Below, piece by piece: positions 54,570 to 63,268 of a DNA stretch of 64,000 bases. The notes below the pieces were generated by a model. The model was not told the DNA's origin. It searched no databases and was given only the letters and a program-made list of their open reading frames with translations. Location of the stretch: assembly GCA_018333075.1 (NCBI GenBank), contig BORH01000006.1:124001-188000 (forward strand). The letters are read 5' to 3'. Both the position numbers and the translations under genes were made by a program. How positions within the stretch are numbered: the first letter of the stretch is position 1; every line of letters begins with the position of its first letter. Source of the DNA: Heyndrickxia sporothermodurans. Lineage in GTDB: Bacteria > Bacillota > Bacilli > Bacillales > Bacillaceae_C.

Positions 54570-54955
54570 GGGCACTTTTTAACCTGATTCGGGCACTTCA
54601 GCCTGGATTCCGGGCACTTTTTACCCAAATTCGAGCACTTCAGCCTGGATCCCGGACTCTTTTTACCGGATTCGGCACTTCAAACTGGATCCCGGGCACT
54701 TTTCACCCTAATTCGGGCACTTCAGCCTGGATCCCGGGCACTTTTTACCGGAACCGGCACTTCAGCCTGGATTCCGGACACTTTTTACCGGATTCGGGCA
54801 CTTCAAACTGGATTCCAGGCACTTTTCACCCAAACTCGGGCACTTCAAACTGGATTCCGGGCACTTTTCACCCAAATTCGGGCACTTCAACCTGGATTCC
54901 GGGCTCTTTTCACCCGAACGCTGACACTTCAGTTTCAATCCCGGGCACTTTTTCA
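54570..54955. repeat. Tandem array of about 19 units with 21-bp period (alternating types)
   Basis: GGGCAC-type cores begin at 54570, 54591, 54612, 54633, 54654 and continue at steps of 20-21 to 54943. Two unit types alternate: one reads GGGCACTTTTTACCCAAATT, the other GGGCACTTCAGCCTGGATTC, making a 42-base double unit. Units differ by several substitutions, so the array is old. The open frame on the minus strand through it (CPNLGEKCPESSLK repeats) arises because 42 is a multiple of three. There are no unique spacers, so it is not CRISPR. Confidence 0.92.
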
Positions 54956-54961
54956 AAATAA

Positions 54962-54993
54962 AAGGCAAATCCCCTTATTTCTAGATTTGCCTT
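54962..54993 (-). terminator. Terminator of cvfB
   Basis: AAGGCAAATC pairs with GATTTGCCTT; T-rich minus-strand sequence follows. It abuts the tandem array. Confidence 0.85.
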
Positions 54994-55000
54994 ATCAAAG

Positions 55001-55858
55001 TTATTCTTTTATATAACTCCAGCCTTCTTCTTGGTAGACCTTTCCTTCTTTCATTAATCTACCAAGAGCACGTTTAAATGAAGCCTTGCTCATATCAAAT
55101 CGTACAGCTATATCCTCTGGTGTACTTTTGTCCCAGTAAGGCATTTTTCCACCACGACCTTGCATATAATTAAATATTTTTTCAGAATCCTCATCCATTG
55201 CTTCATGACCGCGACTAAGGAGTGAGACATTAATGGTTCCATCTTCTTTAACATCAATAATTCTTCCTTCAACCTTTTGACCTAATCGAGGTTCTTGTTT
55301 ACGTTGGGATTCGTGAATAAATCCGATATAATTTTCTTCAGTGAGAAGAAAAGTTCCTATTTTCAATAAACGATACGCCCATCCAGTTATATTTTTATTG
55401 AATTCTTTACTAGTCGCTTTTTCTGCTACCTCACGCATAATATTTTCCGTAGCTAATTTCCCGAATAAACGGCCATTCTTATCCGTTTTTAACGAACAAT
55501 ATAGTCGATCGCCTACTGCTGGCCAAAGACTAAAAAGTGCAGGTAGATCATCTTTTGATACGAGAATGTCTTTACTTATTCCTATAGAAACAAACACACC
55601 GAGTGATTCCTTAACTTCAACCACTTCTACCCAATCATAACGATCGATTTGAACGGTTGGGATTGTTAACGTAGCAGCAAGCCTGCCTTGATGATCTTGA
55701 AATAAAAAAACGGTATGTGCTTGCTCTGGATCAAATTCTTCAGGCACTTCGCTATTATGAAGAAGAACATCTTCCTCCCCGTCTGTTAAAAAATAACCAA
55801 AAGGAGCTTCTCTTTCCACATCTAACGTTACTACCGTTCCAGGTTCTAGACTTGACAT
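55001..55858 (-). CDS. cvfB: S1-domain RNA-binding protein CvfB (YitL-like)
   Basis: A 285-residue protein with three S1-like OB folds (about 1-60, 65-135, 145-210) and a C-terminal winged helix (STPEDIAVRFDMSKASFKRALGRLMKEGK). This is the layout of staphylococcal conserved virulence factor B and B. subtilis YitL. It binds RNA in the cytoplasm and affects virulence-gene expression in S. aureus; its role here is unknown. It is monocistronic with its own terminator. Confidence 0.92.
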   Translation of the reverse strand: MSSLEPGTVVTLDVEREAPFGYFLTDGEEDVLLHNSEVPEEFDPEQAHTVFLFQDHQGRLAATLTIPTVQIDRYDWVEVVEVKESLGVFVSIGISKDILVSKDDLPALFSLWPAVGDRLYCSLKTDKNGRLFGKLATENIMREVAEKATSKEFNKNITGWAYRLLKIGTFLLTEENYIGFIHESQRKQEPRLGQKVEGRIIDVKEDGTINVSLLSRGHEAMDEDSEKIFNYMQGRGGKMPYWDKSTPEDIAVRFDMSKASFKRALGRLMKEGKVYQEEGWSYIKE

Positions 55859-55997
55859 ATGTATATCCTACTTTCTCATTAAATGTATGAAAATTATTAT
55901 ATCATTGTTTTTCCCTAATGAAGAATAAAGATTCCTTTAAAGAAGCAAAATACATTTGTTATCAAAAATTTTTGTTAATTCATGGTGAGGGATGCGA

Positions 55998-56228
55998 ATG
56001 AACAGGGAAAATAATTATCATGTAAGAACCGACCTCCATTTTGATTCTAAATATGAAGGTATTGAAAATGACTCTTTTGGCGGACCACAAATAGGACTTC
56101 GAATGGATATGAATAAAGCGAAGAATCCTTTTCATGTTACTTCATTAAAAAAGGATCCTGAAATGGAACGGTTCTCAAAATGGTTTGACGGCAAAATACC
56201 TAACAATGAGGGAGATAATGAACAATGA
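55998..56228 (+). CDS. Small hydrophilic protein (76 aa), DUF3905-like
   Basis: The protein opens MNRENNYHVRTDLHFDSKYE, has the central block FGGPQIGLRMDMNKAKNPFH and ends FDGKIPNNEGDNEQ. It is charged, without membrane helix or signal. The central block resembles what I remember as DUF3905; this is from memory. The ATG at 55998 is chosen because GGTGAGGG lies 6 bases before it; the ATG at 55992 touches that site. Its stop overlaps the next start (ATGA), so the two are coupled. Confidence 0.75.
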   Translation: MNRENNYHVRTDLHFDSKYEGIENDSFGGPQIGLRMDMNKAKNPFHVTSLKKDPEMERFSKWFDGKIPNNEGDNEQ

Positions 56229-56347
56229 CACAATCAAAAGGTCAAAAAGAACGACAGTGGACCATTAGGAAACAATCGCAAAATCCTCATGGAAAAGTGA
56301 AGTCCCTTGAGGAAATTGCAGATGAGATAACGCCTAAGAAAAAGTAA
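56225..56347 (+). CDS. Very small basic protein (40 aa), DUF6254-like
   Basis: The frame encodes MTQSKGQKERQWTIRKQSQN and PHGKVKSLEEIADEITPKKK. It is strongly charged with no hydrophobic core. The sequence resembles the short Bacillus family I recall as DUF6254 (from memory). Start and stop overlap the preceding gene as ATGA, and GGGAG lies upstream. Function is unknown. A terminator follows. Confidence 0.7.
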   Translation: MTQSKGQKERQWTIRKQSQNPHGKVKSLEEIADEITPKKK

Positions 56348-56385
56348 TCGTTTATTCTTAATCAAACAATTACTTACTAGAAATC

Positions 56386-56428
56386 AAAAAGGGGCTAAGA
56401 CCAAAATCATTGGCAGTGCCCCTTTTTT
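56386..56428. terminator. Bidirectional terminator
   Basis: AAAAAGGGGC pairs with GCCCCTTTTTT over a long loop, between the tiny genes and the convergent secreted protein gene. Confidence 0.85.
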
Positions 56429-56437
56429 AGCAAACTT

Positions 56438-59074
56438 TTATTTTAAATAATCGATGACACCTACTAATGATTCAGCAAAATCCTTATCGATTTTCTTTCC
56501 TTTTTGAGCTTGCACCTCGTTAATTAGTGCGTTTAGCTTTCCTTTTTTTGCATTTTCATTGTTGGCATTTTGTATACCTTCAACTTTGGATAGTAAGCTA
56601 TTATAAATGCCTTTATTTGTAATAAGGCCTTTATCGTATCCTATTGTAATTAACTCACCCAAATGATTAACATCCATCATCACTTCAAGTGTAAATTCCC
56701 TTTTACTTTCATTTCCTGCGTTATCAACAGCGTTTACAATGACAATATGTTTTCCTAGTGAAAGTGAAAGTGGATCAACTTTAATCGGATTGGAAACTTC
56801 CTTTCCATCTAAAGTAATTTTTACTTCTGCAACACCACTTCCTTCATCTGTTACAATGACATGTTGTTCAAAAGCGTCTGTTTGATAAAAGCTTAATTGA
56901 TCGAAATCACTAATAATTGGACCTGATATATCTGCTATTTTAAAATGATCATAACTAAGTGGCTTTAACTGATAAACATCTTTAAAAATGGATGAAACAC
57001 CAGTTACATTAATCACATCACCATTCTTATACTTTTTCGAAAAATCAGCCAATGTAATACCAGTACGACTATCTACACGAACGCGTGTCGTTTTTCCATC
57101 CTTGACTGCATCAAACTCAAAAGAGCTTCCTGCAGCAGCTAGATTGTTCACCTTCACATTTTCAAGTTCTACTAGCTGACCCTGATTATCTGCGTTTAAT
57201 TCTGTAACTACTTTGGCGCTTGGGATATCTGCTGTTCCTGTTTTTTCTATAACAAGAGCATCTTCTAATTCAACTTCTGAATTATAGATTGTTTTAGTAG
57301 CCGTCACTTTCACTGTGTCTCCAGCTTTAAAACCATCTTGCGTTTGGAATACATAAATTCCTGCGTTTCCATCCTGTAGATAGAAGCCTTTTCCTCCAAA
57401 CAATCCTGGTTCGGATGTAACAACACCTTCGACTGTAACAATTGTTCCATCAGCAACTTTTCTAGCATCCTCAATGGAAATTTTCTCTGGAAGATTCGGT
57501 TTGTCCTCAGGAAGTGGCTCTGCTGGCACATTGTCGATCGTTACTGGTTTTGTTAATATATTGGTTTTTCCAGCTCTAATCCGAATATTAGCTGCACCTG
57601 CTGTTCCTTGTTTAATTTTCACGGTTAATTCTTTCTTCGCATGTCCAAATGCGTCTGCTGTCACACTGAAATCTGGGCTATATCCATAACCTGATGTCCA
57701 TGTTCCATCATCATTCTTGAATTGAGCAACCTGTGTTCCACCAGATGCCATATAAATTCCAAGATTTAATCCGGTTACTGTTTGTCCAGGTAGAAGATTG
57801 TCTAAAACGACACGAATTTGGAACTCCTCTGCATTTGGTAAGACAGCTTGATGGACAAATGAATAATCCGGATCAACGCTTGGTGCTGTAGCTGAGCCGT
57901 AAGATCCTGGCTTAAACGTTGTTGAATCATACCATTTATATCCTGATGCTGGAGGTGCCCATGGCTCTGGTTGTGGTTCTGTTGATTTTTCTGGAGTTTC
58001 AAAATCTGCTAGTTTCGTAGGCGTATCTAGTTGAATACCTTTGTCCGATAGCTTTGTATAATCCTCTTGATTGCCTAACCATTCCACAATATTTGTTAAT
58101 AAGACCCCGTCATCTACTTCTTTAAAGCCATCATATGTTTTCTTCTTGCTTCCATTTTCTTCTCTTACATATTTTGGTGTTGCATCCTCAACTGGAGAGG
58201 AGTCACCGATGAATGCTGCTTTTCCCTTTCCAACCTTGGAAATAGCTACATAAGCTCCTTCTTCTTTACCCCCGCCATTGTATACACCTTTATCCACAGC
58301 ATTTGGCCAAGCAGCATTTGTTTTTGGAAGATAAACAATTCCTTTTGCCTGTTCCGGGTTAAGAATAGCAATCGTAGATCCTGCATGCATCGCTACTGAT
58401 TTAACACCTTGAGTGATGCCAAAGGATTGTTCAGGTGAAACGATATCATTGGCATTGATATCACCTAATGCATTATAGCGAAAACGAACACCAAAATTAT
58501 CAGCTAGCCAATCAGAGCTTTCCACTTGTTGCATAGCTGTTGAATTCGCCTCTTCTGTTGTCATCCCTTTTGCTGGATTTTCATAAGCTCCTCGACGGTA
58601 TCCGTTAAATACTTCGGAAGCATCCCAACGATTTTTATTTCGATCCGCATTATAATGATCAGAAATGAAGAAAATACTTCCACCATTTTGTACATATTGA
58701 AGCATCGCATCTTGCTCAGAAGTTTTATATGGAATATTCGCTTCACCAATTACAAACACATCATACGCTTTTAAATCATCATACGTAATTGGTGTCGTTT
58801 TACGAAGTTCTTTTACATAATAGCCCTTTTTGGCAACAGCATTTCCGAAATCGGAAAATCCGCCATCAATGACCCAATCCGCTGCACCAGCAGTTTGACC
58901 ATGAGTATTATCAAATAACACCTTTTTCCCATTACTATTTGTCGGTTTGATCTCTGGTGCTGGATCATTTGGTCCTTCAGCATAAACTGCGTGCAGCCCT
59001 GCTAAAGATGGCAAAGTTCCTAGTACAAGAACTGCCATAACTACTTTTAATAACAGGCTTCTTACCTTTTTCAT
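56438..59074 (-). CDS. Large secreted protein with a GATase-like N-terminal domain, OB fold and Ig-like domain
   Basis: An 878-residue exported protein. Signal peptide 1-32 (ending HAVYAEG). Residues about 48-340 form a DUF4350/glutamine-amidotransferase-like sandwich (KVLFDNTHGQTAGAADWVID, FFISDHYNADRNKNRWDASE). A Pro linker and a beta domain (about 375-520) follow, then two OB-fold nucleic-acid-type repeats (VADGTIVTVEGVVTSEPGLF ... and VVTELNADNQGQLVELENVK). An Ig-like domain (SGVAEVKITLDGKEVS) and a helical tail of FIMAH-like type finish it. The OB region resembles that of secreted nuclease YhcR, but no phosphoesterase domain is present. Function is unknown, perhaps extracellular DNA or polymer binding. 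Confidence 0.75.
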   Translation of the reverse strand: MKKVRSLLLKVVMAVLVLGTLPSLAGLHAVYAEGPNDPAPEIKPTNSNGKKVLFDNTHGQTAGAADWVIDGGFSDFGNAVAKKGYYVKELRKTTPITYDDLKAYDVFVIGEANIPYKTSEQDAMLQYVQNGGSIFFISDHYNADRNKNRWDASEVFNGYRRGAYENPAKGMTTEEANSTAMQQVESSDWLADNFGVRFRYNALGDINANDIVSPEQSFGITQGVKSVAMHAGSTIAILNPEQAKGIVYLPKTNAAWPNAVDKGVYNGGGKEEGAYVAISKVGKGKAAFIGDSSPVEDATPKYVREENGSKKKTYDGFKEVDDGVLLTNIVEWLGNQEDYTKLSDKGIQLDTPTKLADFETPEKSTEPQPEPWAPPASGYKWYDSTTFKPGSYGSATAPSVDPDYSFVHQAVLPNAEEFQIRVVLDNLLPGQTVTGLNLGIYMASGGTQVAQFKNDDGTWTSGYGYSPDFSVTADAFGHAKKELTVKIKQGTAGAANIRIRAGKTNILTKPVTIDNVPAEPLPEDKPNLPEKISIEDARKVADGTIVTVEGVVTSEPGLFGGKGFYLQDGNAGIYVFQTQDGFKAGDTVKVTATKTIYNSEVELEDALVIEKTGTADIPSAKVVTELNADNQGQLVELENVKVNNLAAAGSSFEFDAVKDGKTTRVRVDSRTGITLADFSKKYKNGDVINVTGVSSIFKDVYQLKPLSYDHFKIADISGPIISDFDQLSFYQTDAFEQHVIVTDEGSGVAEVKITLDGKEVSNPIKVDPLSLSLGKHIVIVNAVDNAGNESKREFTLEVMMDVNHLGELITIGYDKGLITNKGIYNSLLSKVEGIQNANNENAKKGKLNALINEVQAQKGKKIDKDFAESLVGVIDYLK

Positions 59075-59265
59075 AAGGTACCTCCTATAGGATTTTAGTA
59101 ATATGTCATATTTTTTCTACAAGATTCATAGAAATGTGACATACCTATTGTTAACTTTATCAGCATTTTTTCCTTTCATATATAGGACGAATATCCTGAA
59201 AAGCGTTAAGATTCTATTAAGATATAGTTCTAAACACAGAAGTCTTTATACCTAAAAAATGGAAT

Positions 59266-59302
59266 AAAAAAACAGCCTCATTCGATCTAAAGACTGTTTT
59301 TT
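59266..59302 (-). terminator. Terminator of the YdjO-like gene
   Basis: AAAAAACAG pairs with CTGTTTTTT, with T-runs flanking. Confidence 0.7.
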
Positions 59303-59329
59303 CGTCCATATAATTGTATGTGCAAAAAT

Positions 59330-59512
59330 CTATTCTATAACTGGTAATACTCTTATTTCTTTGTCCATATCGGATTGACATAATGGACATTTTGGATTTT
59401 CTTCAAACGTAAAAGCTTCTCTCATCCATCCCTGACAGCTTTCACTTGTACAGGACCAAACATTCGTTTCGACTTCGGGAACAGGCTCTTTCTGGCCTTT
59501 AAAATATGCCAT
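59330..59512 (-). CDS. Cold-inducible YdjO-like zinc protein
   Basis: A 60-residue protein with CTSESCQGW and CPLCQSDM forming a four-Cys site, and the WMREAF and KEIRVLP blocks of the YdjO family, named from cold induction in B. subtilis. Size is close to YdjO (about 69). It is monocistronic, with a hairpin terminator downstream. Confidence 0.85.
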   Translation of the reverse strand: MAYFKGQKEPVPEVETNVWSCTSESCQGWMREAFTFEENPKCPLCQSDMDKEIRVLPVIE

Positions 59513-59648
59513 AACGATTCTCCCTTCTATGTACTACTATTAGTATATCCTATTTAAGAAATTTAAGATATATTATTGAAATCTTTTTGACAAATTGCTT
59601 CTTTCACCATGTTCATTTTTCAAGAAAAGACTTCATCTGTACTACGTA

Positions 59649-59680
59649 AAAATCCTACCCCAGAAATAGGAGTAGGATTA
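59649..59680 (-). terminator. Terminator of the YjcZ-type genes
   Basis: AATCCTAC pairs with GTAGGATT, with an A-run giving T's on the minus strand, right after the first miniprotein stop. Confidence 0.75.
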
Positions 59681-59684
59681 TTTT

Positions 59685-59828
59685 CTATAACCACGCTGCA
59701 CCGACAATAATAAGAAGGATAAACAGTACAACGATTAAAGCAAAACCTGCTCCAAACCTTCCTGCCCCATAACCGTAGCCTGGATATCCTCCGCATCCAC
59801 AACCACCAAAACCACCGTATCCGTACAT
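59685..59828 (-). CDS. YjcZ-family sporulation miniprotein (47 aa)
   Basis: The frame encodes [40 protein letters not shown] and ends VGAAWL. A Gly/Tyr-rich head with two Cys is followed by one membrane helix. This is the YjcZ family pattern, linked to the Bacillus spore or sporulating cell. It lies 34 bases downstream of a second copy on the same strand. Confidence 0.88.
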   Translation of the reverse strand: MYGYGGFGGCGCGGYPGYGYGAGRFGAGFALIVVLFILLIIVGAAWL

Positions 59829-59862
59829 GGTTTAAACCATCTCCTTTTTTAAAAATTTATTT

Positions 59863-59952
59863 TTAATACAGGTAAGCTGCTCCTACAATGATTAACAAAA
59901 TAAATAGGACGACGAGCAATGCAAAACCTGCTCCAAAACCTGCCCCACCCAT
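59863..59952 (-). CDS. YjcZ-family miniprotein, short form (29 aa)
   Basis: The frame encodes MGGAGFGAGFALLVVLFILL and ends IIVGAAYLY. It has the same membrane helix as its neighbour but almost no Gly/Tyr head. GGAGG precedes the ATG at 59952. Tandem duplication followed by head loss is the simplest explanation. Confidence 0.85.
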   Translation of the reverse strand: MGGAGFGAGFALLVVLFILLIIVGAAYLY

Positions 59953-60092
59953 TTATAACACCTCCTCTGTGTTATTACACTATAGACTATGGCAACATAC
60001 CTCTTGACGATTGGGGATATGACTATTTTTAGAAAAAATAATACATAGGCCGTGGCAAAAAATCATAAATCCATATTCTTAGTCCAAATGAA

Positions 60093-60139
60093 AAAGACCA
60101 CAGGTGGAATTTCAAGATTCCTTTCAACCTGTGGTCTTT
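60093..60139 (-). terminator. Terminator of the sugar operon
   Basis: AAAGACCACAGGT pairs perfectly with ACCTGTGGTCTTT, with T-rich flanks, 30 bases after the ThuA stop. Confidence 0.9.
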
Positions 60140-60169
60140 AACATGATTATTTAACTGATCTTGATCCTT

Positions 60170-60832
60170 CTATTCGTTGGGGCAAGCCCATTTAACAGCA
60201 TTCAAAATAATTTGTTGAACTTCCTTTTGATAAAATGTAGGAAATGCCTCATGCCCTGGTCTAAAGTAAAAGATTTTCCCTTTACCTCTACGATAAGTAC
60301 AACCACTTCTAAAAACCTCGCCGCCTTGAAACCAACTAATAAAGATTAATTCATCTGGTATTGGAATATCAAAATGCTCTCCATACATTTCCTCTTGCTT
60401 AATATCAAACCCTTCACCTAACCCTTGAGCAATCGGATGAGTTGGATCAATAACCCAAATTCTTTCCTGCTCACCATCGTCACGCCATTTTAAATCACAG
60501 GAGGTTCCCATCAATCGTTTAAAAATTTTAGAATAATGCGCTGAGTGAAGTACAATTAATCCCATCCCTTGAAGCACTCTATCATAAACCTTTTCAACAA
60601 TTGCATCGTCTACTTCATCATGTGCAATATGCCCCCACCAAATTAATACATCAGTATTTTTTAATATTTCATCTGATAAACCATGGTCTTCATCATCTAA
60701 TACCGCTGTTGTCACATGTATGTTTTCTTTCTTTAAAAATTCAGATATGACGTTGTGAATCCCATTCGGGTAAATCTTTTTTATCTTGTCATCATTCCGT
60801 TCATGTCGAAATTCATTCCAAACAGTTATCAT
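60170..60832 (-). CDS. ThuA-domain protein (trehalose-utilisation family)
   Basis: A 220-residue glutamine-amidotransferase-like fold of the ThuA family. It has the features [50 protein letters not shown] and [15 protein letters not shown]. In rhizobia ThuA is needed for trehalose and related disaccharide use, with keto-sugar intermediates. Here it ends an operon with a GH1 glycosidase and a ROK kinase, 1 base after the kinase stop, so it probably acts on the same sugar. Confidence 0.9.
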   Translation of the reverse strand: MITVWNEFRHERNDDKIKKIYPNGIHNVISEFLKKENIHVTTAVLDDEDHGLSDEILKNTDVLIWWGHIAHDEVDDAIVEKVYDRVLQGMGLIVLHSAHYSKIFKRLMGTSCDLKWRDDGEQERIWVIDPTHPIAQGLGEGFDIKQEEMYGEHFDIPIPDELIFISWFQGGEVFRSGCTYRRGKGKIFYFRPGHEAFPTFYQKEVQQIILNAVKWACPNE

Positions 60833-60833
60833 T

Positions 60834-61745
60834 TTAACCCCATCTTTCTTTCATCGCCTGCTGCTGAAGGAAGTGGTACAATGCGCCTATCTGCCCGGCA
60901 TTATTCCCAAACTTACAAACATCAAGCTCCGATAATTGTAAGATTTCTGGTCGAATCTCCTTTATTCGGTTGATAATTTCAGATACAAACCCCTTTTGCT
61001 CACTTATTCCACCCCCAAATAGCACCTTCTCTGGAGCAAGGGTATGAATAAGATTACAAGTTCCTATAGCAATTGCATCAAAGAAACGATCAACTTCTTG
61101 AAGAATGGAATCATCTGCACCAGATAGGTATAATTCATAAATTACTTCTCCCGTAAGACTCTTTCCGGTTGTCTGTTCCACTCTATCAATTAGATTCCAT
61201 GTTGATCCCATCCGACTAAATGTGTTTCCATCAAGTAAATTCGTGGTTGGCTTTTGTGAATCAAGAAGCATTAATCCGAATTCTCCTGCCATTCCATTTC
61301 TCCCGTGGAAAATTTTATTATTTATAAAAATAGCACCGCCAATTCCAGTTCCAACTGTTATACAAATAAAATTCTCATTGGTCTTAGCATTCCCTTGCCA
61401 TTTCTCTGCCAATGCCGCACAATTTGCATCATTTTCTAGTTCAATAGGCAAATTCAGCTCCTGAAGCTCCTTTTTCACTTCTTTATACATTAAATCCGTA
61501 ACCTGTCCGGCAAAGTACACATATCCTGTTTCAATTTGAACGGCTCCCGGGACACTTAATGCCACACCCTGAATATCATAATATTTTTGGTGGGACTTTA
61601 CTTTATCAATGATTAGAGGAAAAATGTCGCCATTCCCTTGTAAGGGGGTGGATAACTTGCCGTCCTCTAGCATAGCCCCTTTTTCGTCCATTACAGAATA
61701 TTTAACATTTGTTCCACCAATATCGAATACTGAGTAATAGCTCAT
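60834..61745 (-). CDS. ROK-family sugar kinase (BglK-like)
   Basis: A 303-residue kinase with the ATP loop [13 protein letters not shown], the catalytic region [13 protein letters not shown] and [11 protein letters not shown]. Unlike most ROK members it has no zinc-binding Cys cluster: the expected CxCGxxGC is replaced by [12 protein letters not shown]. This lack is known in BglK-type beta-glucoside kinases and some regulators. No DNA-binding domain is present, so it is a kinase. The ATG at 61745 follows AAAGGGG. It lies between the GH1 and ThuA genes. Confidence 0.88.
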   Translation of the reverse strand: MSYYSVFDIGGTNVKYSVMDEKGAMLEDGKLSTPLQGNGDIFPLIIDKVKSHQKYYDIQGVALSVPGAVQIETGYVYFAGQVTDLMYKEVKKELQELNLPIELENDANCAALAEKWQGNAKTNENFICITVGTGIGGAIFINNKIFHGRNGMAGEFGLMLLDSQKPTTNLLDGNTFSRMGSTWNLIDRVEQTTGKSLTGEVIYELYLSGADDSILQEVDRFFDAIAIGTCNLIHTLAPEKVLFGGGISEQKGFVSEIINRIKEIRPEILQLSELDVCKFGNNAGQIGALYHFLQQQAMKERWG

Positions 61746-61761
61746 ACAAGATTCCCCTTTA

Positions 61762-63159
61762 TTAAAACCCATTATTTTTTGTTAAATCTTTAAACCAATA
61801 ACCACTTTTTTTAATGGTTCGTTTAAACTGTTGATGGATATCAACAGAAACTAGGCCGTAACGATTTTTATATGCATTCAGCCATGACCAGTTATCGACA
61901 AAAGTCCAAACGTGATACCCCTTCACATTCACCCCGTCCTCAATCGCCTTATAAACCCATTTCAAATGATCCTGATAAAAATGAATCCGGTAATCATCCT
62001 CAATGATTCCTTCCTCATTAATAAATCTTTTTTCGTTTTCAACGCCCATTCCATTTTCAGCAATAAAGCATTCAATATTTCCGTACTCTTCCTTTACATT
62101 TATTAACAAATCATAAATTCCCTTTTCGTAAATTTCCCAGCCTCGATATGGATTCACCCTTTTTCCAGGCATATCATGATAATCAAAATAACGTTCCGGC
62201 ATAAAAGGTGCATGTGGATTAAATAAATTTTCCTTAGCCTTAATCCTTCTAGGCTGATAATAATTAATCCCTAATAAATCGACTGTATTTTCTTTAATTA
62301 CTTCTAAATCACCATCTGCCATAATAGGCATAAACCCTTCCTCTTTTATAATGTCAACAAGCTCGTGAGGAAAGGTTCCTTTAACTGACGGGTCTAAGAA
62401 AGAACGATTAAAAATAGCATCTGCAATAATAGAAGCTTTAACGTCTGCTGGATGAGTACTCCGAGGATAGGAAGGCGTTAAATTTAATATGGTTCCAATT
62501 TTTCCATCCATATTTTTTTCATGATATTCTTTAATCGCCATGGCACTAGCTAAAATAGAATGAAACCCTGCTTGAACGCATTTTTGAAAGTCACAAAGCG
62601 CTGGGTAATGGTGGCCATATAAATATTGATTTTCTACAGGAACAATCGGTTCATTGTGTGTGAACCATTTCTTCACACGATCACCAAACAAATCAAAACA
62701 AGTCTTCGCATAGTTAACATACGCCTCTACAACTTCTCTGCTCTCCCATCCACCTTTTTCTTGCAGCTCTAATGGCATGTCAAAATGATACAAATTCAAA
62801 AATGGTTCAATTTCATTTAATAAAAGCTCATTAATCACACGATTATAAAAATCAACTGCTTTCACGTTGATTTCACCTTGACCACCTGGAATAAGTCTTG
62901 ACCAAGAAATAGAAAAACGAAAACTATTATGCCCAAGCTTCTTCATCAAGCGAATATCTTCTTTATATAACTCGTAGAAATTTGAAGTATCATTCGGACC
63001 GATCCGATCAAAAAAACGATTAGGCTCTGTTTCATACCAATGGTCCCATATATTTCTTCCTTTTCCATCTCCATTAGCAGCCCCCTCCATCTGTGTTGCT
63101 GAAGAGGCTGAACCCCACCAAAAACCTTCTGGAAAGCGAAACTTGATATTATTTTCCAA
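61762..63159 (-). CDS. Glycoside hydrolase family 1, probable 6-phospho-beta-glycosidase
   Basis: A 465-residue TIM-barrel glycosidase. FPEGFWWGSASSATQMEG N-terminal signature, acid/base Glu in WFTHNEPI and nucleophile in CFIAENGMG. At the glycone-recognition loop it has NWSWLNAYKNRYG where ordinary beta-glucosidases have a Glu before the Trp. The Ser and the final Tyr match the phosphate-binding Ser and Tyr of LacG-type enzymes, while the usual Lys is shifted by one. TTG at 63159, 7 bases after GGAGGG, is the better start; the TTG at 63174 overlaps that site. Confidence 0.9.
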   Translation of the reverse strand: MENNIKFRFPEGFWWGSASSATQMEGAANGDGKGRNIWDHWYETEPNRFFDRIGPNDTSNFYELYKEDIRLMKKLGHNSFRFSISWSRLIPGGQGEINVKAVDFYNRVINELLLNEIEPFLNLYHFDMPLELQEKGGWESREVVEAYVNYAKTCFDLFGDRVKKWFTHNEPIVPVENQYLYGHHYPALCDFQKCVQAGFHSILASAMAIKEYHEKNMDGKIGTILNLTPSYPRSTHPADVKASIIADAIFNRSFLDPSVKGTFPHELVDIIKEEGFMPIMADGDLEVIKENTVDLLGINYYQPRRIKAKENLFNPHAPFMPERYFDYHDMPGKRVNPYRGWEIYEKGIYDLLINVKEEYGNIECFIAENGMGVENEKRFINEEGIIEDDYRIHFYQDHLKWVYKAIEDGVNVKGYHVWTFVDNWSWLNAYKNRYGLVSVDIHQQFKRTIKKSGYWFKDLTKNNGF

Positions 63160-63188
63160 CGACCTTCCCTCCAATATAAAATTTATTT

Positions 63189-63224
63189 ATAAAAAGCCAA
63201 GTCGGAAAACTTACCGACTTGGCT
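63189..63224 (-). terminator. Hairpin between the solute-binding protein gene and the GH1 gene
   Basis: AGCCAAGTCGG pairs with CCGACTTGGCT, then TTTTTATAAA on the minus strand. It may act as a partial terminator, giving more binding protein than enzymes. Confidence 0.85.
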
Positions 63225-63268
63225 ATGAAATTATTGATAAACTCATTATCACTTATTCGAAAATATCT

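Noticed and set aside
54570-54955. CRISPR array
   Set aside because: Units are contiguous and degenerate without unique spacers, and no cas genes are present.
54762-54968. Cys-Pro-rich 68-codon protein within the tandem array
   Set aside because: It exists only because the 42-base double unit keeps frame. No ribosome binding site, and the repeat continues outside the frame.
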